Origin: Eremothecium cymbalariae DBVPG#7215
Lineage: Eukaryota > Ascomycota > Saccharomycetes > Saccharomycetales > Saccharomycetaceae
DNA length: 64,000 nt
Direction of reading: 5' to 3'
NCBI RefSeq assembly: GCF_000235365.1
Contig: NC_016450.1
Location: 1,488,001 to 1,552,000, forward strand
Shown: positions 57,130 to 64,000 of the stretch, one piece after another
How the letters are laid out: every line of letters begins with the position of its first letter
How positions within the stretch are numbered: the first letter of the stretch is position 1
Notes under the pieces: generated by a model
Database searches by the model: none
Seen by the model: the letters and a program-made list of their open reading frames with translations, nothing else
Told to the model about the DNA's origin: nothing
Made by a program: the position numbers and the translations under genes

Positions 57130-59994
57130 ATGTCTTCATCAAGGCCTGAATTGAAATTTACTGATGTCTCAGAGGAAAGAGGTTTTTACCGTCGATTTGC
57201 TAATTTGCCTCCTAAGCCATCGCAAACACTAAGAATAGTTGATAAGGGGGAATATTATACGGCTGTGGGCCAGGATGCTATATATGTTGCTGAGAACATA
57301 TATCATACTAGTTCTGTTTTAAAAGATATGATAGCGGATGCTTCTGTCAGTAAGCAAATCAAAGAGCCTTTAAAATATGTAACCATGTCACCTCAAATTA
57401 TTTCAGGGCTGCTGAAGACATGTTTGTTGGAGCAGGGTTTCAGGATAGAAATATATGACAAGAGTTGGAAACTTTTGAAAACCGCGTCCCCAGGAAATAT
57501 TGAAGAAGTCGATGATCTTATGAATGTATCATTGGATTCTTCGGTAGTTCTGGCCAGTATAAAGCTAAGGTTGAATTCACAGGAAGGGCATTGTGTGTTA
57601 GGGGTTTCATTTTTGGACAGTAATTCTCACAAAGTGGGGTTACTTGATATTGTAGATAACGAAGTGTATTCTAATTTGGAGAGTTTTATAATTCAAGTGG
57701 GTGTAAAGGAGTGTCTATTACCTGATATGAGGAATAACGATTCCACAAAGGGCGAATTAAAGAAAATTACCGGTGTTATAGATCGTTGTGGATCTGTCGT
57801 AACTTTTGTTAAAATTTCGGAGTTCAATAGCAAGAATACGGAATCTGATTTGGCCAAGCTTTGTGGAGATGATTTGGTAACGTCTTTACCCAAGTTTTCA
57901 GAGTTGTCACTTAGTGCAACTGGCGCCTTGTTGAACTACATGCAGTTGACGAAGGATGTTTCTAATGAAGGAAAGTACGAATTGATAGAACACTCATTAT
58001 CACAATTTATGAAGCTCGATGCCTCGGCAATTAAAGCCTTGAATATATTTGCAAACGGCTCCACTGCAAAACCGGGTTTAATGAATACCTCTACAAGTGG
58101 GGGGAAAATTACAAGTATTTTTCAATTACTGAACAAATGTAAGACTAATGCTGGTGTTAGACTCTTAAATGAATGGTTAAAGCAGCCTCTTTGCGACTTA
58201 GCTGAAATAGAAAAAAGGCATGACTTGGTTGACTATTTGATTGATCAATTGGAATTAAGATCCTTGTTACGTGATGATTATTTGCCGTTAGTACCCGATA
58301 TGCGCCGTCTGACCAAAAAGCTAAGTAAAAACGGAACTTTGGAAGACGTTTTGAAAGTATACCAGTTTTCTCACAGGATCCCAGAAATTAATAGCGTGTT
58401 GAAAGAAAATTTAGATGACTTGCCGGAATCTTCTCGTATTAAAAAATTAGTTATGGATATCTGGTACCATCCTCTCGAAGAATCTGTTCATCCACTGTTC
58501 AAATTTCAGGAAATGATCGAAACAACAGTGGACTTGGAGACCTATGAGGAAAACAATGAATTCATGATTAAAGCAGAATTCAACGAAGAGTTAACTCAAA
58601 CCAAGTCTCAGTTAGTCAGGTTGAAAGATGATATGAAAACCATACATTTGGATGCGGCAGATGATCTAGGTTTTGATCCTGATAAAAAATTAAAGCTTGA
58701 AAACCATCATGTGCATGGCTGGTGTATGCGGTTGACTCGTAATGATGCAAAGGCATTACGCCAACACAGGAAATACTTGGAACTTTCAACTGTGAAAGCA
58801 GGTATATATTTTAGCACCAAGGAGTTGAAGCAAATTTCAGAAGAAATTGCAACTTTACAAGAAGAATATGATCGCCAACAGTCAACTTTAGTAAAAGAAA
58901 TAGTCAACATCACTATAACTTATGCCCCAGTTTTGGAAAAGTTATCAATAATATTGGCAACCTTAGATGTCCTGTGTTCCTTTGCTCACGTTGCCTCATA
59001 TGCCCCGATTCCATATGTAAGACCTAAAATGTATCCTATGGATTCTGACCAAAGGAAGACTAAGCTAATTGAATCGCGCCATCCATTAGTTGAAGTTCAG
59101 GATGATGTAACTTTCATCGCCAATAATGTTATTTTGGAGCGGCAGGAGAGTGAATTTTTGATTATTACGGGACCAAATATGGGGGGGAAGTCAACCTACA
59201 TAAGACAAGTTGGAGTCATCACATTAATGTCACAAATAGGTTGTTTTGTTCCTTGCGATAGCGCTGAGATAGCTGTATCTGATGCAATTTTATGTCGTGT
59301 TGGAGCGGGTGATTCTCAAGTTAAGGGAGTTTCTACTTTTATGGTGGAAATGTTAGAAACTGCATCGATATTAAAAAATGCCACTGAAAACTCTCTGATA
59401 ATTATCGATGAATTAGGACGCGGTACAAGTACCTACGATGGATTTGGGCTTGCGTGGTCTATTTCAGAATATATTATCAAGGAAATAAAATGTTTTGCGT
59501 TATTTGCAACCCATTTCCATGAATTAACGTCATTGGCAGACGACTGTCCAACCGTGAAAAATATGAATGTCATTGCCCATATAGAGGACGGTACCCATAT
59601 ATCCGATGATATTACACTGTTGTACAAGGTTGAGCAAGGTATATCAGATCAGTCGTTTGGTATTCATGTCGCTGAAGTAGTTCAATTCCCTGACAAAATC
59701 TTGAAAATGGCTAAACGTAAAGCAACTGAATTGGACGAATTAAAGACGGATAGTGAAGAAATTAAAAAACTGAAATGTTCTCCTGAACAAATTGCCCAAG
59801 GCACTGAGGTTGTAAAACAGGTTCTTCAGGATTGGGTTTTAGAATTGCGGTCTGAAAACCTTGATAAACGTTTGGACAATGAAGATGTACAACGAGATTG
59901 CATTAGAAGGTTGCAGCAGCTGGTTACATCCTCAAAACAATTAAACTCAACCAACGCTGACTTCAAGAAGTGGCTTACCGAGTTGTTACTATGA
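57130..59994 (+). CDS. MSH2: DNA mismatch repair protein Msh2
   Basis: 954 residues (S. cerevisiae 964). MutS layout: N-terminal mismatch-binding and connector domains (start FYRRFANLPPKPSQTLRIVDKGEYYTAVG), lever and clamp helices, then the ATPase with Walker A GPNMGGKS at 681-688, the VRVGAGDSQVKGVSTFMVEM-like signature, and Walker B IIDELGRGTSTYDG. A helix-turn-helix dimer segment follows. It acts in the nucleus with Msh6 or Msh3. It ends the conserved RIB3-to-MSH2 block; HAL9, next in S. cerevisiae, is not here. Confidence 0.97.
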   Translation: MSSSRPELKFTDVSEERGFYRRFANLPPKPSQTLRIVDKGEYYTAVGQDAIYVAENIYHTSSVLKDMIADASVSKQIKEPLKYVTMSPQIISGLLKTCLLEQGFRIEIYDKSWKLLKTASPGNIEEVDDLMNVSLDSSVVLASIKLRLNSQEGHCVLGVSFLDSNSHKVGLLDIVDNEVYSNLESFIIQVGVKECLLPDMRNNDSTKGELKKITGVIDRCGSVVTFVKISEFNSKNTESDLAKLCGDDLVTSLPKFSELSLSATGALLNYMQLTKDVSNEGKYELIEHSLSQFMKLDASAIKALNIFANGSTAKPGLMNTSTSGGKITSIFQLLNKCKTNAGVRLLNEWLKQPLCDLAEIEKRHDLVDYLIDQLELRSLLRDDYLPLVPDMRRLTKKLSKNGTLEDVLKVYQFSHRIPEINSVLKENLDDLPESSRIKKLVMDIWYHPLEESVHPLFKFQEMIETTVDLETYEENNEFMIKAEFNEELTQTKSQLVRLKDDMKTIHLDAADDLGFDPDKKLKLENHHVHGWCMRLTRNDAKALRQHRKYLELSTVKAGIYFSTKELKQISEEIATLQEEYDRQQSTLVKEIVNITITYAPVLEKLSIILATLDVLCSFAHVASYAPIPYVRPKMYPMDSDQRKTKLIESRHPLVEVQDDVTFIANNVILERQESEFLIITGPNMGGKSTYIRQVGVITLMSQIGCFVPCDSAEIAVSDAILCRVGAGDSQVKGVSTFMVEMLETASILKNATENSLIIIDELGRGTSTYDGFGLAWSISEYIIKEIKCFALFATHFHELTSLADDCPTVKNMNVIAHIEDGTHISDDITLLYKVEQGISDQSFGIHVAEVVQFPDKILKMAKRKATELDELKTDSEEIKKLKCSPEQIAQGTEVVKQVLQDWVLELRSENLDKRLDNEDVQRDCIRRLQQLVTSSKQLNSTNADFKKWLTELLL

Positions 59995-60237
59995 ATTAAA
60001 AATACTTATAAATTCATGAGTAGCCTTACTGTAACTAATTTTTTAATGTATATTCTGAAATTTACCCATCTGTAAATAATCCATAATTATGAACCTTATT
60101 GAAGTTGTTTAGAACGTATGTGTCCCTTCGAGAATCTCAGATATTCTATACTAATGGTATATTCCATTTATCATTAATTGTTACAAAGCTTTTACATCTT
60201 GATAATCGAAGTAATTGTAACTGTTAGAAATATTTTG

Positions 60238-61803
60238 TTATTTCTTTGTAGTCAACTCAAATAATAACTTTTCGTAGATTGCGTCAACCTGTTCAGCAGT
60301 TAAGCCTTTGGTTTCAGGGATCATGCAATAGAAAAATATCGTGGACGTCATTAAACAACCCGCAAATAGATATCCAAATTTAAATCCTATTGCAGCGATA
60401 ACCGATGGAGTACATATGGCTATCACGAAGTTTACAATCCAGTTTACTGATGTGCATATTGCCATGGATATTGATTTTGTTCTGGTTGGAAACAATTCTG
60501 CAATGACCACAAAGGAAATCGGACCGGAGGTACATGCAAAGAACATGATAAAAGCACAGGTAAAAGCTACCATTATAGATCCAGTATTCACTCTTATTGA
60601 ATCATCGTCTAAGAAGTGTGTTCCTATGCATGCGTATGTTAACATTGAAATGAACATGCCAACTGAACCAAGAATTAAACAGCACCTACGTCCCAATTTC
60701 TCAACAATATAGACACCACTAAAAGTTGATATAAAGTTAACACTGGATAGAATGATTGCTGTAACGTAGGAATCACCGACTCCAACTGAATCGAATAAAG
60801 TAGTACTATAGTACAAGAAATAATTAATACCAGACAATTGCTGAAAAGCCATAATCATGACGCCTATGAAAAGTCTTAATCCAAGCCTAGGTTTCCCAAA
60901 CAAAAATTCCCAAGAACCATGACAACCTCTGCTTTCTTCTCTAATCATTGAAGAAGCTAAGAAAGATATTTGGTCTATAACGAACGGGTGATCTTTCGGT
61001 AACGAGTTCATGATGGCAAAGGATTCTTGAGCCTTCTCAATATTGCCCTTGGAAACATAAAATTGTGTCGATTCTGGCATTAAACTCAATCCCAAAAGCA
61101 CGAAAACTGTCCATAAGATACCCAAATTAATTGGAATTTGCCAGCTGACGTTTGATAATGAGTCTTCAACGAGTTCCTTACACGCAAAATTAACTAAATT
61201 ACCAATTAATATCCCCAACGTTATCATTAATTGGTATAACACCACCATTGAACCACGGATTTGTATTGGTGCAGATTCAGAAATAAACATTGGAACCAAA
61301 ACAGTAGTCGTACCTACAGCAAAGCCGGTGACTATTCTTCCAATGAAAAACTGGTACCAGTTGGCATTGCTCAAGATTTGGATTAATAACCCCGCGATGT
61401 AAAATATTAGAGCAACAAATATCCCGAATCTGCGTCCCTTAATATCTCCTAATTTAGCCAAAGTTAAGCCACCCAAAGCACAACCAATATTAAAAATAGC
61501 TATTATCGCCCCTGATAGTTTTTCAGGGAATCCTTTTAAACCAGTTTCAGGATTAATCATAGTTCCAAAATGATTCTGAAACGAACTCATATTAGCAATT
61601 CCACCTATGGTTCCAACATCCCAACCAAGTATAAACCCTCCGAATGAAGATGCCAAGCAAAGTAGCACAGGCTTGAGTAAGCGCTTCCTTCTAGATGCTA
61701 ACTCTGCCGGCGAAGGGGATTCGATCGTAGAAGCCATGAATTCATATATAGCATAGCCCTCCTTATCGGAGAGCTGTGTACTTGTGGAACTTATGTTTGT
61801 CAT
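60238..61803 (-). CDS. Hexose-transporter-like major facilitator
   Basis: 521 residues, sugar-porter family of the plasma membrane. Twelve membrane segments are expected. Signatures seen: GWDVGTIGG near the N-terminus, LGDIKGRRFGI after the second segment, MPESTQFYV at the end of the first half, QQLSGINYFLYYST in segment 7, EKLGRRCCLILG, and PETKGLT at the end. The HXT-like QQLTG is QQLSG here and overall identity to Hxt proteins appears moderate, so I leave the substrate open (glucose, fructose or a sensor-like role). The ATG at 61803 is used; the frame extends upstream to a TTG at 61869. It lies at the break after MSH2, beside a tRNA gene and an LTR. Confidence 0.83.
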   Translation of the reverse strand: MTNISSTSTQLSDKEGYAIYEFMASTIESPSPAELASRRKRLLKPVLLCLASSFGGFILGWDVGTIGGIANMSSFQNHFGTMINPETGLKGFPEKLSGAIIAIFNIGCALGGLTLAKLGDIKGRRFGIFVALIFYIAGLLIQILSNANWYQFFIGRIVTGFAVGTTTVLVPMFISESAPIQIRGSMVVLYQLMITLGILIGNLVNFACKELVEDSLSNVSWQIPINLGILWTVFVLLGLSLMPESTQFYVSKGNIEKAQESFAIMNSLPKDHPFVIDQISFLASSMIREESRGCHGSWEFLFGKPRLGLRLFIGVMIMAFQQLSGINYFLYYSTTLFDSVGVGDSYVTAIILSSVNFISTFSGVYIVEKLGRRCCLILGSVGMFISMLTYACIGTHFLDDDSIRVNTGSIMVAFTCAFIMFFACTSGPISFVVIAELFPTRTKSISMAICTSVNWIVNFVIAICTPSVIAAIGFKFGYLFAGCLMTSTIFFYCMIPETKGLTAEQVDAIYEKLLFELTTKK

Positions 61804-62169
61804 GAAGAGCAAGCAGGTATTATTCAGTTCATAATATATTTTTGTACATAAATATCTACCGAAAAACAACTGTGAAACTGCTTTTATATATATCTGCGAA
61901 GAATGATTAATTACCCTAATAAATCCTAAAATACAATAATGCTACATAATACAGATACACAACATTATGGTCCATAGAGTACTGTTTTGAAGCTCAATTC
62001 ATTGCATACTCAAAATACCTATATTAAACCGCCGTTAACATTCAACTATCATGTTAGTTCATTTCTTTGTGGTCATATTGTTACCAGTGTCAGCGTATGT
62101 ATACACATTTCGTCTGACATTAGATTTCCTTTAACGTCCAATTAATAGTCTGCACCAAAAAACAAAAAA
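61804..62169. other. Intergenic sugar transporter promoter / tRNA-Ala 3' side
   Basis: 366 bases, AT-rich, containing the transporter promoter and, next to the tRNA, the T-rich Pol III terminator (A6 on this strand at 62164-62169). No other gene seen. Confidence 0.45.
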
Positions 62170-62242
62170 TGGACGAGACCGGAATCGAACCGATGACCTC
62201 TCCCATGCTAAGGGAGCGCGCTACCAACTACGCCACACGCCC
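62170..62242 (-). tRNA. tRNA-Ala(AGC)
   Basis: 73 bases on the minus strand from GGGCGTG at 62242 to discriminator A at 62170. Anticodon arm CTCCC-TTAGCAT-GGGAG, anticodon AGC (read as IGC). T arm ATCGG-TTCGATT-CCGGT. The acceptor stem keeps the G3-U70 pair that marks alanine tRNA and the known U6-U67 mismatch. No intron. A T6 terminator follows directly. The sequence differs from S. cerevisiae tRNA-Ala at a few stem and loop positions only. Confidence 0.97.
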
Positions 62243-62300
62243 AGTAACCAATACGAGGTTGTTTTAACTAAAGTATCCATATATGGAATAGTGAGCGTGT

Positions 62301-62699
62301 TGTGCCGTAAAATCTGTCGTAAAATCAAAAGAGAAGCTAGTAGACAGCGATAACCAAGCTAAGAAGCAGCGTATCAGAGCTGTCAGACGAATATGAGAAG
62401 GCTGGATACTATGGTGACGTCAACCAGGAGCCAGCATGCAGGTTAGGTGTCAACTAGTATCCTGTGCCAGCCAGCATGCTACAGGTTGCTTGCTGAGAGA
62501 AGAGCTCAGTTAAGACAGCAGAAACTGTAAGGAGACCCAAACTAGCTAGATTAGATTAGATACTAGGTCCAGCTGGATCCCCTGAGGGTAATTGACCAGG
62601 TTAGAGACTGTAGGACGGTAAATGATCATCAACCTAAGTATTAGCGGCACGTGACGAGATACTCCAGTCAGCACGTGACCTCAACTAGTGGCCTCGACA
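62301..62699 (+). mobile_element. Solo LTR, copy 2
   Basis: Starts TGTGCCGTAAAATC, followed by a second TGTCGTAAAATC (a 12-bp internal duplication), and ends GGCCTCGACA. It aligns along most of its length with the LTR at 25187-25607. It lies 58 bp upstream of the tRNA-Ala gene, with the same orientation relative to the tRNA as copy 1. The flanking bases (CGTGT and TGCGA) do not form a target duplication. No internal region follows; SOD2 begins about 290 bp downstream. Confidence 0.78.
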
Positions 62700-62911
62700 T
62701 GCGAAACAGTACGGTGTATTATTATGAAGCAACGTAAACCCTCTTCCCTTCGGCCAGTGCTGCTAATACATTCCCTTATTACGTTATCTCTCCTGTCCAA
62801 TAGGCTAGCTAACAGTAATATTAATAATCAGGGTAAGATGAGGTCATCCAAACTCCCGGATGCAATTGAAATGGAAATTCAAGTTTCCGAAAATATTTGC
62901 AGTGCCGCAAA

Positions 62912-62937
62912 GTATAAATACCCCCCCCCCCCCCCCC
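62912..62937 (+). promoter_or_regulatory. TATA box followed by a C17 tract upstream of SOD2
   Basis: TATAAATA at 62913-62920 is followed at once by 17 cytosines (62921-62937), 55 bp before the SOD2 ATG. Such a homopolymer on the other strand (G17) can form quadruplex structure and is prone to length change; any error in its count does not affect the SOD2 frame if the start is 62992 or 62959. Confidence 0.7.
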
Positions 62938-62991
62938 TCACGACTTCTGTTCCGGTGTATGGGAGGAGTATCAAGTAGGATTTATTCGAGG

Positions 62992-63687
62992 ATGTACGCC
63001 ACTACAATTGGATTGCGTCAAGCAGGGCTTGGTGGATTGAGATCAATGTCCGGGAATGCATTGTTTAGGAGATGCAAGGTTACTTTACCGGACTTGGATT
63101 GGGATTATGGGGCATTAGAACCACACATTTCCGGTAAGATCAATGAGTTGCACTATACAAAACACCACCAAACATACGCAACTGGGCTAAATACTGCTGT
63201 GGATCAGTTTAATGAGCTCTCTGTGAAGCTTGAATCTGATCCATCTGTAGCGAAACAACTAGCTGCGCTGCAGCAGAATATTAAGTTTCATGGAGGTGGG
63301 TACCAGAACCATTGTTTATTCTGGAAGAACTTGGCTCCATCATCCCAAGGAGGTGGGGAGCCACCTAGCGGCGCTTTAGCGAAACAAATCGAGAGTCAAT
63401 TCGGATCTTTAGATAATCTAATCAGTTTGACGAATTCTAAATTGGCTGGTATCCAGGGCTCTGGCTGGGCGTTTTTGGTCAAGAACAAAGAAATTGGTGG
63501 CCAATTAGAGGTGGTACAGACTGCAAACCAGGATACCGTCTCGGGTCCACTTGTACCATTGTTGGCCATCGACGCTTGGGAGCACGCATATTACTTGCAA
63601 TACCAGAACCGGAAAGTAGACTACTTTAAGGCCATCTGGAACGTTATCAACTGGAAAGAGGCTGCCAGAAGATTTGACGCTGCTTGA
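62992..63687 (+). CDS. SOD2: Mitochondrial manganese superoxide dismutase
   Basis: 231 residues (S. cerevisiae 233). A basic N-terminal presequence (MYATTIGLRQAGLGGLRSMS...FRR) precedes the mature enzyme, which starts KVTLPDLDWDYGALEPHISG. The metal ligands are visible as the first His of LHYTKHH, the His of GGGYQNHCLFW, and Asp and His of DAWEHAYYLQYQNRK. It removes superoxide in the matrix. The ATG at 62992 matches the S. cerevisiae start; an in-frame ATG at 62959 would add eleven residues. An LTR lies just upstream and may contribute to its promoter. Confidence 0.96.
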   Translation: MYATTIGLRQAGLGGLRSMSGNALFRRCKVTLPDLDWDYGALEPHISGKINELHYTKHHQTYATGLNTAVDQFNELSVKLESDPSVAKQLAALQQNIKFHGGGYQNHCLFWKNLAPSSQGGGEPPSGALAKQIESQFGSLDNLISLTNSKLAGIQGSGWAFLVKNKEIGGQLEVVQTANQDTVSGPLVPLLAIDAWEHAYYLQYQNRKVDYFKAIWNVINWKEAARRFDAA

Positions 63688-64000
63688 ATGAGGTAACAAG
63701 TTGTACGCTTTTATCCCGGTCGGATATCCGTAGCTGGGTAGTAGTAGGTACGAAGGTTTTTTGGGCTACGATTCGGACGCCTACGTTTTACGTATCTTTA
63801 CATGGAGGCAGAGTTAGAGAATTTTAGTACTTAAAATGTACTACGTTCGACCCTGTATAGTATACAATATTTATCAGACATCTTGAGTGGCTTGGCCTGT
63901 ATGTACCACACATGTCCAGCAGGTTCATCTCTGTTCGACTTCAAATCTAGTACGCCGTAGGAACGTCAAAAATTTTTCAGCACGATAGCTTACATAGCGG
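63688..64000. other. 3' flank of SOD2
   Basis: 313 bases to the window end. I see no gene, RNA or repeat. Confidence 0.4.

Overview
The window is nuclear DNA from a budding yeast of the Saccharomycetaceae. Almost every long reading frame is a clear relative of an S. cerevisiae gene, genes are compact and apparently intron-free, and the tRNA-Lys(UUU) gene carries the small intron typical of this family. The gene order interleaves two pairs of S. cerevisiae regions: the left half mixes chromosome XII genes (ROM2, SUR4, VID22, STP3, PSY3, FBP1, SEC61) with chromosome IV-left genes (KNH1, LHP1, SLC1, PBP4, MCH1, PSA1, MBP1, YDL057W), and the right half mixes RIB3, VPS60, VPS72, VPS52 with WRS1, COQ3, HMI1, RFC4, TRM10, YPQ1, SPO21, MSH2. 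This is the pattern expected of a lineage that split off before the whole-genome duplication. A Zygosaccharomyces/Torulaspora-type yeast is plausible (a GH85 endoglycosidase and a FAD2-type desaturase, both absent from S. cerevisiae, are present), but the genus is inference.

Layout. 1-9 kb: 3' part of the Rho-GEF gene ROM2, then SUR4, VID22 and STP3; VID22-STP3 lies in a visibly GC-rich island whose 1.5 kb intergenic space holds at least eleven inverted repeats, including a perfect 50-bp palindrome. 9-22.4 kb: a FAD2-type desaturase, KNH1, LHP1, PSY3, SLC1, FBP1, PBP4, MCH1 and SEC61. 22.9-28.2 kb: an accessory stretch with a cytosolic GH85 ENGase, an intron-containing tRNA-Lys, a 1-kb LTR-derived element with an unknown 149-codon frame, and 2 kb without an intact gene. 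28.2-38.2 kb: FUI1-like permease, PSA1, MBP1, and a 620-residue protein joining a YDL057W-type alpha/beta hydrolase to a tyrosine-phosphatase-like domain whose catalytic arginine is missing. 39-60 kb: a conserved housekeeping run from RIB3 to MSH2. 60-64 kb: a divergent sugar transporter, tRNA-Ala(AGC), a solo LTR and SOD2.

Functional themes: lipid synthesis (SUR4, FAD2-type, SLC1), cell-wall precursors and glucan (PSA1, KNH1, ROM2 signalling), secretion and endosomal traffic (SEC61, VPS52, VPS60), DNA replication and repair (RFC4, MSH2, PSY3, HMI1 in mitochondria), and transcription or chromatin (MBP1, STP3, VID22, VPS72). Family assignments come from recognised motifs, length and synteny recalled from S. 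cerevisiae; no database search was possible. Points most worth following are the hydrolase/pseudophosphatase fusion, the hairpin array, the LTR element with its own frame, and an FBP1 that lacks the proline-2 degron.
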